From Streptomyces violaceusniger (GTDB taxonomy: Bacteria > Actinomycetota > Actinomycetes > Streptomycetales > Streptomycetaceae), in assembly GCA_005405945.1 (NCBI GenBank), contig BJHW01000002.1:1984001-2048000 (forward strand): 64,000 bases of DNA. Reading direction: 5' to 3'. Positions 21,401 through 32,100 of this stretch are shown here, piece after piece; the first letter of the stretch is position 1, and every line of letters begins with the position of its first letter. The notes under the pieces are model-generated. The model was not told the DNA's origin, did no database searches, and worked only from the letters and a program-made list of their open reading frames with translations. The translations under genes and the position numbers were made by a program.

Positions 21401-24400
21401 TTGCACCTCCCGGCGACCTTGGCTTTCGACTACCCGACTTCGCGGTCGCTGGCCGGGTTCGTGCTGTCCGGGGTGCTGGGTGAGCAAGCGGATGAGGCTC
21501 CCGCACTTGGTAGCGCGGCGGCCGATGCGCTGGACGAGCCGATAGCGATCGTGGGGATGGGGTGTCGTTACCCCGGTGGAGTGAATTCCCCCGAAGCGTT
21601 GTGGGAGCTGCTGGCCGACGGGTCCGAGGGAGTGACTGAATTCCCGGCCGACCGTGGCTGGGATGTGGCCGGCCTATATGACCCCGACCGGCTTCGTCCG
21701 GGAACCACCTACACCCGTCATGGCGGATTCCTGCTGGATGCGGCGGAGTTCGACGCGGGCTTCTTCGGTATTTCGCCACGTGAGGCGGTGGCGATGGATC
21801 CGCAGCAGCGGCTCGCGCTGGAGACGGCGTGGGAGGCGTTGGAGCGGGCGGCGATCGTGCCGGATTCGCTGCGTGGCAGTGCGACCGGTGTGTACCTCGG
21901 GTTGATGTATCACGACTACGCGACGCAGACGGCGTTGAAATCGGGCGACAGCGACGGATTCAACGGCACCGGCAACTACGGGAGCGTTCTCACGGGCCGG
22001 GTGTCGTACGCGCTCGGCTTGGAAGGCCCGGCGGTAACGGTGGACACCGCCTGTTCCTCCTCGTTGGTGACGGTGCATCTGGCCGCGCAGGCGTTGCGAT
22101 CGGGTGAGTGTTCGATGGCTCTGGCCGGTGGGGTGACAGTGATGTCCACCCCGGAAGTGTTCGTGGAGTTCTCCCGGCAGGGTGGATTGGCTGCCGACGG
22201 CCGGTGCAAACCCTTCTCCGAAGCCGCGGACGGAACCAGCTGGGGCGAAGGCGCCGGGGTCTTGGTGCTGGAAAGGCTGTCCGACGCCCGGCGGCATGGG
22301 CATCAGGTTTTGGCGGTGCTGCGTGGGAGTGCGGTGAATCAGGATGGTGCGTCGAATGGTTTGACGGCGCCGAACGGTCCTTCCCAGCAGCGGGTGATCC
22401 GTGCGGCGCTGGCGAGTGCGCGGCTGTCGTCGGCTGATGTTGATGTGGTGGAGGCGCACGGCACCGGGACCAGGCTGGGTGATCCGATCGAGGCGCAGGC
22501 GCTGCTGGCCACTTATGGGCAGGATCGTCCGTCGGATCGGCCGTTGTGGCTGGGTTCGGTGAAGTCCAACATCGGCCATACCCAGGCTGCCGCTGGCGTG
22601 GCGGGCATCATCAAGATGGTGCTGGCGATGCGGCATGGTCTGTTGCCGCGGACGTTGCACGTGGACGCGCCGTCGTCGCATGTGGACTGGTCGTCCGGTG
22701 CGGTGCAACTGCTGACCGAGACGGTGCCCTGGCAGGCGAACGGTCGTCCTCGCCGGGCTGGGGTGTCGTCGTTCGGCATCTCCGGTACGAATGCGCATCT
22801 GATCCTCGAAGAACCCGAATCTGTCTCTGCCGTGAAACCGGATGAAGTTCGGGGTGGAGTTGTGCCCTGGTTGCTGTCGGCCAAATCAGCGGAGGCCTTG
22901 CGGGAACAGGCTGTCCGACTCGGTCAGTGGGCCACCGACCAGCCGGAGATCGATCCGGCACGAGTCGGCTGGGCGCTGGCCACGAGCCGGTCGGTGTTCG
23001 AGCATCGGGCCGTGGTGCTGGGCCACAATCGGCAGACGTTGGTGGACGGTGTGCATGCGGTGGCCCAGGACCGTCCGAGTGCTGGGGTGGTGACCGGATC
23101 GCCGGGTTCGGCTCGATTGGCGGTGGTGTTTTCCGGTCAGGGCAGTCAACGTCCTGGCATGGGTGCGGGGTTGTCTGCTGCGTTCCCGGTGTTTGCCGAA
23201 GCCTTTGATGAGGTGTGTGCGGAGCTGGACCGGCATCTGTCCCGTCCGATCCGTGATGTGATCAGCGGTGGGCCGGATCTGCTTGATGAGACGGTGTTCG
23301 CGCAGGCTGGGTTGTTCGCGGTGCAGGTGGCTGTGTTCCGGTTGATGGTTTCGTGGGGTGTGTCGCCGGAGTGGGTGGCTGGGCATTCGATCGGTGAGCT
23401 GAGTGCCGCCTATGTGGCGGGTGTGTGGGACTTGGCCGATGCGGCCGCGGTGGTGACCGCGCGGGGCCGGTTGATGCAGGAGTTGCCGTCGGGCGGGGCG
23501 ATGGCGGCGTTGTCGGCGGGTGAGGTCGAGGCGCTGGAGTTGCTCGGTGGGCATGCCGCGGTTGGTCTGGCGGCGGTCAATGGTGTGGAGTCCACGGTGA
23601 TCTCCGGCGATGAGGAGGTGGTCGAGGAGCTGGTGCGGCGGTGGCGGGAGCAGGGGGTAAGGCGCGGCGGTTGCGGGTGAGTCATGCGTTCCATTCGCCG
23701 TTGATGGAGCCGATTTTGGAGCCGTTCGCGCGGGTGTTGGAGCAGGTGACGTGGCGTGAGCCGCAGATACCGGTGGTGTCGGGCACGCCGGGTGCGGATG
23801 TCTGTGATCCGTCGTATTGGGTGCGGCATGTGCGGGACACGGTGCGTTACCACGACACGGTTCTCAAGCTACGTGATCACGGTGCGGAGCTGTTCGTGGA
23901 GGCCGGGCCGAGCGGCACACTGAGCGCGATGGCCACTGCGGCAAGCGGCGTGTGGCTGCCCGCCATGCGGGCGGAGCGGGATGAACCGGAAACCCTGCTG
24001 ACCGCGGTGGCCGGGGCCCACGTCCATGGCTCCACTGTGGACTGGACCACACTGCTCGGAACCCAGTCAGGCAACCCTGTGGTGTCGTTGCCGACGTACG
24101 CGTTCCAGCGGGAGCGCTTCTGGCCTGAGGCGTCACATCAGCGCGCCGCGAGCGTGGTCGATGGTCTGGACGCCGAGTTCTGGGAGGCGGTGGAGCGCGA
24201 GGACGCGTCGTCGGTGTTGCCGGTTCTGGCTTCCTTGCGGCAGCGGCAGGCCCGTTCGGCGGTGGATCGGTGGCGGTATCGGGTGGGGTGGTCGTCACTG
24301 CCGGAGAGGCCCGGTGGCCAACTTGGTGGTGCGTGGGCGGTGCTGGCGGCCGCGGACGCCGGTGACGACCTGGCGGCCTTCCTGACCGAGGCGGGTGCCG

Positions 24401-26157
24401 AGGTCATGCGGGTTGATCTCGACCAGCTCGATGGTTCGGAGCTGTCGGAGGCCGTGTCGTTGGCTGGTGCGGTGGTAGTGGCCGGTGAGGGCCGTGAATG
24501 TGCGGCGCAGTTGCTCGCGGTCGCCCAGGCATGGAATTCGGTGCCGCTGTGGGTGCTGACCCGGGGTGCGGTGAGTGTGGGCGAGAGCGATCCGGTGGTG
24601 AATGCCTGGCAGGGGCAGGTGTGGGGGCTGGGCCGGGTGATCGGCTCCGAGCAGCCGGGCGGTTGGGCCGGTTTGATTGACCTTCCCGCCGGGGCGCTGG
24701 ATGAGCTGTTGTGGCAGCGATGTTGTTCGGTGCTGGCCGGTGGCGATGGCGAAAACCAGGTCGCGGTGCGCCCCGACGGCGTGTACGGGATGCGGTTGCG
24801 GCGTCCCCATGCCGAGCTGGGGCAGGGATGGCGGCCGTCGGGAACGGTACTGGTGACCGGCGGAACGGGTGCGTTGGGTGCGCGGGTGTCGCGCTGGCTG
24901 GTCGAGCGTGGTGCGGAACATCTGGTGCTGGTGAGTCGCCGGGGTGCGGACGCGCCTGGTGCGTCGGCACTGGCGGCGGAATTGTCGGCGGCGGGTGTCG
25001 GTGTGCAGTTGGCGGCCGGTGACGCCGCTGACCGTGTTGCGATGGCTGAGGTTCTGGCCGCGATTCCGGAGGAATTCCCGCTGACCGCCGTTGTGCACAC
25101 GGCGGGTGTTCTGGATGACGGTGTGCTCGGTTCGCTGACGCCGCAACGGCTGGAGGCGGTGGCCGGGCCGAAGATCGACGCGGTGCTCGCCCTGGACGAG
25201 CTCACCGCGGACATGGGCCTGCAGGCGTTCGTGCTGTTCTCCTCGGCGGCGGCGTTGCTGGGTTCGCCGGGGCAGGGCAACTACGCCGCGGCCAATGGGT
25301 TCTTGGATGCCTACGCGCAGATGCGGCGGGCGCAGGGGGCGCCGATGGTGTCGGTGGCGTGGGGTGCCTGGGCTGGTGCGGGCCTGGCCGATTCCGAACT
25401 GGTGCAGTCCCTCCACCGGCGGTTGGGCGTGCGCGGCATGGATCCGGCGGTGGCCGTGATGGCGCTGGAACACGCCTTGGGCGACGGGTACGTCGCGGTC
25501 GCCGACGTGGACTGGCGCGGGGTGGCGGAACTCGGCCTCGGCGGACGATGGCTGGCCGAGCTCCCGGAGGCCAAGGAGGCGGTGGCCGCTGACGCGGTGC
25601 ACGGGGATTTCCCGTGGCTGCGGGACCTGCGGCAGGCTCTGCCTGGCAAGGGACCGTCGGTGGTGCTGTCGATGGTCCGGGAGCAGGCCGCGATGGTGCT
25701 GGGGCACTCGGGTGCGGGGAAGATCGATGAGGGAACCGCCTTCCGTTCCCTCGGGTTCGATTCGCTGACCGCGGTCGAACTGCGCAACCGGATAGCCACG
25801 GTGACCGGTCTGTCGTTGCCGGCAGCGCTTGTTTTCGACTATCCGACACCGGCCGACCTCGGCGAGTACCTCCACACGCGACTGTCCGGTGGTGATGCCG
25901 ACGCCTTCGGACCGTCCATCCTGGACGAGCTCAGCCGCCTGGAGAACTCCCTGTCGCTGCTGACCGCCGAGTACTTCGACTCCCAGGCGGCTGACGTGGG
26001 CTTCCACGACGAGGTCAGCGGTCGGCTGAAGGCGTTGATGTCGACCTGGCACAACCTCCAAGGGGCGAACGGCGACGGGAACGTGCAGGACAAGCTCCAG
26101 CACGCCTCGGACGACGACCTCTTCGACTTCATCGACAACCGGTACGGCAAGGCATGA
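12408..26157 (+). CDS. Modular type I PKS, loading module and modules 1-2 (two one-base frameshifts)
   Basis: First polyketide synthase protein, 4583 residues after repair. Domain order: KSQ-AT-(KR remnant)-ACP, KS-AT-DH-KR-ACP, KS-AT-KR-ACP, then a C-terminal docking segment rich in acidic and Leu residues (about 25900-26154). The start is ATG 12408, with GAGAGAA upstream, opening MTESSLDRDPIAVVGVSCR; the frame is open further 5' without PKS sequence. The reading frame breaks in G runs at 20938-20941 (4 G where module 5 has 5) and 23653-23657 (5 G where module 1 has 6). Adding one G at each makes the length exactly divisible by three. As written there are three fragments: 12408-20966, an overlapping piece to 23680, and a piece to 26157. 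It starts chain assembly with propionate and passes a triketide-plus-starter chain to the next protein. Confidence 0.93.
12432..16430 (+). other. PKS loading module: KSQ-AT(methylmalonyl)-KR remnant-ACP
   Basis: In the KS the active-site Cys is replaced by Gln (VDTAQSSSL, CAG at 12930-12932), while both His motifs (ELHGTGT, KTNIGHLES) remain. This is a KSQ domain that decarboxylates the ACP-bound unit. The AT has GHSQGE (Ser codon 14274) and YASH (14568-14579), predicting methylmalonyl-CoA, hence a propionyl starter. Between AT and ACP lie about 350 residues (15080-16130) similar to a KR by position. They have a degenerate Rossmann motif (VLLAGGGTGQSAEEL) and no catalytic Tyr motif. The ACP motif is GADSYMAVELRN (Ser at 16290), with DSY instead of the DSL found in the other eight ACPs. 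Confidence 0.9.
13970..14959 (+). repeat. Methylmalonyl-AT repeat, copy 1 (loading module)
   Basis: About 990 bp covering the AT domain. It differs by only a few bases from copies in modules 4 and 6 (offsets +19942 and +29537). The coding strand is strikingly G/T-rich and C-poor compared with its flanks. Confidence 0.9.
18005..18958 (+). repeat. Malonyl-AT repeat, copy 1 (module 1)
   Basis: About 954 bp that match module 2 at offset about +5066. I see only two differences: CAC/GAC codon near 18770 and the G run (six here, five in module 2). Confidence 0.9.
20663..20945 (+). repeat. KR active-site repeat, copy 1 (module 1)
   Basis: About 283 bp around the KR Ser-Tyr motifs, matching module 5 at offset +20433. 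This copy has four G at 20938-20941 where module 5 has five. Confidence 0.85.
21535..25890 (+). other. PKS module 2: KS-AT(malonyl)-KR(B-type)-ACP
   Basis: KS Cys at 22052. AT has GHSIGE and HAFH (malonyl) and is nearly identical to module 1's AT. There is no DH between AT and KR. KR has LDD (25111) and GNYAAANGF. Its sequence is unlike the other KRs in the locus, so it has a separate origin. ACP Ser at 25762. Predicted outcome: C15 hydroxyl. Frameshift at 23653-23657 inside the AT. Confidence 0.88.
23071..24023 (+). repeat. Malonyl-AT repeat, copy 2 (module 2)
   Basis: Copy of 18005-18958. One of its two visible differences is the missing G that causes the module 2 frameshift, which supports a base-call error. 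Confidence 0.9.
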
Positions 26158-26197
26158 GGACTCCTCGCGCTCTTCACGAAGAAATGGGTGATCGGTA

Positions 26198-29100
26198 GTG
26201 AACACCGAGGACAAGCTCCGCGAGTACCTGAAGCGCGTCACGGTGGACTTGCACGAGACGAGTTCGCGCCTCGCCGAAGTGGAAGAGAAGTCGCGTGAGC
26301 CGATCGCGATCGTGGGAGTGGGCTGCCGTTTCCCGGGTGGGGTGGATTCGCCGGAGGCGCTGTGGAGGCTGCTGACCGGTGGCACGGACGCGATCGGTGT
26401 TTTCCCCGGAGATCGTGGCTGGGAGGTGGCCGGGCCCGACGACCCGCAGGCCGGATACGCCCCGGTGGGAGGCTTCGTCACCGACGTGACGGATTTCGAC
26501 GCGGGATTCTTCGGCATTTCGCCGCGTGAGGCCGTGGCGATGGATCCGCAGCAGCGACTGGCGCTGGAAACGGCGTGGGAAGCGCTGGAACGAGCCGGGA
26601 TCGACCCGGACTCGCTGCGCGGCAGCGCCACCGGTGTGTATCTCGGCACCAATGGCCAGGACTACGCCACGACGGTCGCTGACGGGCCGGTTGCCCAGGA
26701 GGGGCACACAGGTACCGGCAACGCGGCGAGCGTGATGTCCGGCCGGGTGTCCTACACGCTTGGTCTGGAAGGCCCCGCGGTGACCGTGGACACCGCGTGT
26801 TCGTCGTCGTTGGTGACGGTGCACCTGGCCGCTCAGGCGTTGCGCTCGGGTGAATGCTCGGTGGCGCTGGCCGGTGGTGTCACGATCATGTCCACGCCCG
26901 GGATCTTCGTGGAGTTCTCTCGGCAGGGCGGGCTGGCTCCTGACGGGCGGTGCAAGCCGTTCGCTGATGCGGCTGACGGCACCGGCTGGGGTGAAGGCGC
27001 CGGGGTGCTGGTGCTGGAACGGCTGTCCGACGCCCGGAAACGTGGGCATCAGGTGTTGGCCGTACTGCGTGGCAGTGCGGTGAACCAGGATGGCGCGTCG
27101 AACGGTCTGACCGCGCCGAACGGTCCCTCCCAGCAGCGGGTGATTCGCGCGGCGCTGGCGAGTGCTCGGCTGGTCGCGTCCGATGTGGACGTTGTCGAGG
27201 CGCACGGCACGGGGACGAAGCTCGGCGATCCGATCGAGGCGGACGCGCTGCTGGCGACCTATGGCCAGGACCGTCCGGAGGACCGGCCGTTGTGGTTGGG
27301 CTCGGTGAAGTCGAACATCGGTCACACCCAGGCGGCTGCGGGCGTGGCGGGCATCATCAAGATGGTGCTGGCGATGCGGCATGGTGTGTTGCCGCGCACG
27401 TTGCATGTGGACGCGCCGTCGTCGCATGTGGACTGGTCGGCCGGTGCGGTGAGGCTGCTGACGGAAGAGGTGCCCTGGCATGCGGATGGCCGTCGGCGGC
27501 GGGCGGGGGTCTCGTCGTTCGGTATCTCCGGTACGAACGCCCACTTGATCCTCGAAGAGCCGGAGCCGGAACCGGCGACTGAGCCGGTGGCCGAGCCGGA
27601 ACGGGCGGCTGCGGTGGTGCCGTGGTTGCTGTCGGCCAAGTCGCCGGAGGCGTTGCGGGAGCAGGCTGTCCGGCTGGGGCGGTGGGCTGACGATCAGCCG
27701 GAGATCGATCCGGCGGCGGTGGGCCGGGCGCTGGCCACGGGCCGGTCGGTGTTCGAGCATCGCGCCGTGGTCCTGGGCCGGGACCAGCAGACGTTGGTGG
27801 ACGGTGTGCGGGCTCTTGCGGAGAACCGGTCGGGAGCCGGTGTGGTGACCGGCTCGCCCGGTTCCGGGCGGCTGGCGGTGGTGTTTTCCGGGCAGGGCAG
27901 TCAGCGTCTCGGTATGGGTTCGCAGCTGTCGGCTGCGTTCCCGGTGTTCGCCGACGCTTTCGACGAGGTGTGTGCGGAGCTGGACCGGCACCTACCCCGT
28001 CCGATCAAGAATGTGATCCACGGTGAACCGGATCTGCTGGACGAGACGGTGTTCACCCAGGCCGGGTTGTTCGCGGTGCAGGTGGCGCTCTACCGCTTGA
28101 TGACGTCGTGGGGTGTGTCGCCGGAGTGGGTGGCCGGGCATTCGATCGGTGAGCTGAGCGCTGCGTATGTGGCGGGTGTGTGGGATCTGGCGGATGCGGC
28201 TTCGGTGGTCGCGGCGCGGGGCCGCGTGATGCAGGAGCTGCCTGCGGGCGGTGCGATGGCGGCGTTGTCGGCGAGTGAGGCCGAGGCGCTGGAACTGATC
28301 GGCGAGCACGCCACAGTGGGATTGGCGGCGGTCAACAGTCCGGCCTCGACGGTGATCTCCGGCACGGAGAGCGCTGTGGAGGAGCTGGCGCAGCGGTGGC
28401 GGGACCAGGGTGGCAAGGCACGGCGGCTGCGGGTGAGCCATGCGTTCCATTCGCCGTTGATGGAACCGATGCTGGAGCCGTTCGCGCGGGCGCTGGAGCA
28501 GGTGACGTGGCGTGAGCCGCAGATACCGGTGGTGTCCGGCACGCCGGGTGCGGATGTCTGTGATCCGTCGTATTGGGTGCGGCATGTGCGTGACACGGTT
28601 CGCTATCACGACGCGGTCAGCTCGCTGCGCGAACAAGGAGCGGAGCTGTTCGTGGAGGCCGGGCCGAACGGCACCTTGAGCGCGATGGCCGGTGCGGACG
28701 GCGGGGTGTGGCTGCCGTTGTTGCGGGCTGAGCGCGACGAGCCGGAGACAGCGGTGACCGCGCTGGCCGGAATGCACGCTCACGGCTCCACAGTGGACTG
28801 GTCCCAGCTGCTGGGGACTGGCACGCGCCCGGTGGACTTGCCGACGTACGCGTTCCAGCGCGAGCGGTACTGGCCCGCGGTGACCTCCCGGGCGGGGGAT
28901 GTGCGGGCACTGGGCCAGGGCGAGACCGGGCATCGGCTGCTGGGCGCGGCGGTGGCGCTGGCGGGTGGTGACGCGGTGGTGCTGACCGGTCGGTTGTCGC
29001 TGGCGGCCTATCCGTGGCTCGCTGATCATGTCGTGCTGGGCTCGGTGCTGTTGCCGGGAACGGCATTCGTGGATCTGGCGGTGCACGCCGGTGACTGGGC

Positions 29101-32100
29101 CGGATGTCCGGTGCTGGAGGAACTGACCCTGCAGGTCCCGCTGCTGATCCCCGAACAGGGCGGGGTACAGATGCAGATCCGGGTCGCCGAGCGTGATGAG
29201 CACGGGCACCGGGTGATCGGTATCTTCTCCCGTCCTGGCGATGAGGAGGAATGGGTCCAGCACGCCGATGGGGTGCTGAGCGCGCAGACAGCTCCCACTC
29301 CGGTGTGGACGGGGGCTTGGCCGCCGCCGGATGCGCGGCCGGTGCCAGTGGACGGCGTCTATGACCGCCTGGCCGAAGACGGTTACGGCTACGGGCCGGT
29401 GTTCCAGGGTGTGCGGGCGGCCTGGCGGTCCGGCACCGAGGTGTTCGCCGAGGTGGCCCTGCCCGAGCGGACCGATGTGAACGGTTACGGAGTGCACCCG
29501 GCGTTGCTGGACGCGGCCCTGCACCCGATCGGCCTGATCTCTCTTGCTCACGAGCCCGGCGAGGGCGGAGTGCGCTTGCCGTTCGCATGGAGTGGCGTGC
29601 AGTTGCTCGCCACGGGCGCGTCGGTGTTGCGGGTGCGCTTGTCGCAGCGTGAGGACGGTGGGTTCGCGGTCGCGGTGTTCGATCCGGCCGGGCAGCCGGT
29701 GTTGAGTGCCGACTCGCTGATGCTGCGCCCGATCACCACCGATCCGGCCACTTCCCGGGCTGGACAGACCTCCCGGTTGCTGTTCGGCGTGGACTGGACG
29801 CCACTGGCCGACCTGGCGACCACCACGACGGTGGACTGGGCTTGGCACGGTCAGGCCGAAGGCGAGCTGCCTGCGGTGGTGGTGGCCCAGGTCCCGGCTG
29901 GCGCCGGGGACGGACCTGAGCCGGTGCATACGGTGACGGCGACGGTGCTGGACTGGCTTCAGACATGGCTGGCCGACCCGGCCACCGATGGCTCACAGCT
30001 GTTGTTGCTCACCCGAGGTGCGAGCGATGGCAGTGATCTGGCCGCCGCCGCGGTGACCGGCCTGGTGCGCTCGGCACAGTCCGAACATCCCGGCCGTTTC
30101 ATTCTCCTCGACGCCGGTCTCGACACCGATCTCGAAGCGGACACCAGCCTGGATGGTGTGCTGGCTGCGGTGGTGGCCAGTGGTGAGCCGGAGCTCGTGG
30201 TGCGTGCCGGTGTGTTGTACGTGCGGCGTCTGGTGCGGGCGGCCGGGCGGTTGGTGGTGCCGGGTCCGGAGCGGCTGGGCTGGCGGCTGGACGTGCCCGA
30301 GCGGGGCAGCCTCGACGATCTGGCGGTGCTGGACAACCCGGCAGGCGAGGCGCCGCTGGCGCCCGGTGAGATCCGGGTGGGTGTGCGCGCGGCCGGATTG
30401 AACTTCCGGGACGTGATGGTCGGTCTGGGTCTGTACCCGGATGCGGGTGCCGTGATGGGTGGTGAGGCGGCTGGTGTGGTGGTCGAGGTCGCTGAGGAGG
30501 GGGTGTCCGGGCTGGCGGTCGGTGACCGGGTGTTCGGTGTTTTCGCGGGTGCGTTGGGTCCGTTGGCGGTGACTGATCATCGGTTGGTGGCGAAGGTGCC
30601 GGAGGGGTGGTCTTTCACTCGGGCGGCGTCGGTGCCGATCGTGTTCCTGACGGCGTTCTACGCGTTGCGTGATTTGGCTGAGGTGCGGCGTGGTCAGCGG
30701 ATTTTGATTCATGCCGCGGCGGGTGGTGTGGGTATGGCGGCGGTTCAGCTGGCCCGGGTCTGGGGCATGGACGTCTACGGCACCGCCAGTGCCGCCAAGT
30801 GGCCGGTGCTGCGTGAGCAGGGGCTCGACGAGGCGCACCTGGCGTCCTCGCGGGATCTGGCCTTCCGCGACAAGTTCCAGGCCGAGACCGGTGGCCAGGG
30901 TGTGGATGTGATCCTGAACTCTCTGGCCGGCGAGTTCGTGGACGCTTCTCTGGACCTGCTCGCGCAGGGCGGGCGGTTCGTGGAGATGGGCAAGGCCGAC
31001 GTGCGGGACGCGGCTGCGATCGCGGCCGGGCATCGCGGCGCGGTGTATCGGGCCTTCGACGTGCTGGAGGCCGGTCCGGAGCGGATCGGCCAGATGCTGG
31101 CCGAGATCGTGGACCTGTTCGGCTCCGGGAAGCTGAAGCCGCTGCCGGTGACCGTGTTCGAGACGGCCGCCGCGGTGGACGGCCTGCGGTATCTGCAGAC
31201 CGGGCGGAACGTGGGCAAGGTGGTGCTCCGGCTGCCGATGGGGCTGGACCGGCAGGGGACCGTGGTGATCACTGGCGGGACCGGGGTGCTGGGCGCCACG
31301 CTGGCCCGCCATCTGGTGACCGCCTATGGGGTTGAGCACCTGCTGTTGCTGTCCCGCCGGGGTGACGCTGCCGAGGGCGCGGACGAACTGGTCACCGAGC
31401 TGAGCGAACTGGGCGCGCGGGTGTCGGTGCGGGCGTGTGATGTGTCCGATCGTGACGTGGTGGCGGCGGTGCTTGCCGACCATGAGGTGTCGGGTGTGGT
31501 GCACGCCGCTGGTGTGCTGGATGACGCGACGGTGGAGTCGTTGACGCCGGAGCGGCTGGCCGTGGTGCTGCGGGCGAAAGTCGACGCGGCGTGGCATTTG
31601 CATGAGCTGACCCGGGACCTGGATCTGGGCTTGTTCGTGATGTATTCTTCGGCGGCGGCCACGCTCGGGCAGGCGGGTCAGGGGAGTTACGCGGCGGCGA
31701 ACGCCGCGCTGGACGCTTTGATGCAGCGCCGGGTATCGGCCGGGCTGGTCGGTCAGTCGCTTGCGTGGGGGTTGTGGGAGAAGAGCTCGGGGATGACCGG
31801 GCGCTTGGGCGAAGCGGATCTGGCCCGGCTGACGCGGACCGGGGTTCGGGCGCTGTCCGATGAACAGGGCCTGGCGTCGTTCGACGCGGCGGTGCGCCTG
31901 GAACGGCCGTTGGTGGTGGCGGCCGGGCTGGACGTGGCCACCATGCGCGCTGCCGGGGCCGCTGGGCCGCTGCTGCACGGGCTGGCCGGAGGTTCGGCAC
32001 TCCGGGTCGCGGCCACCACCGCGGCCGGTGACGGTGAGCTGGCTGCCCGGCTCGCGGCATTGCCGGTGGAAGAGCGCCAGGGCATGGTCCTGGAGCTGGT

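Larger units (their letters stand above)
16464..21490 (+). other. PKS module 1: KS-AT(malonyl)-DH-KR(B-type)-ACP
   Basis: KS active-site Cys at 16983 (VDTACSSSL). AT has GHSIGE (18315-18332) and HAFH (18618-18629): malonyl-CoA. DH carries LADHAVLGSVLLPG (His 19209) and LLDAGLHP. KR has LDD (20688-20696) and the SYAAAN Tyr motif. ACP Ser at 21353 (GFDSLTAV). Predicted outcome: C16=C17 alkene. Frameshift at 20938-20941, just after the KR active site. Confidence 0.9.
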
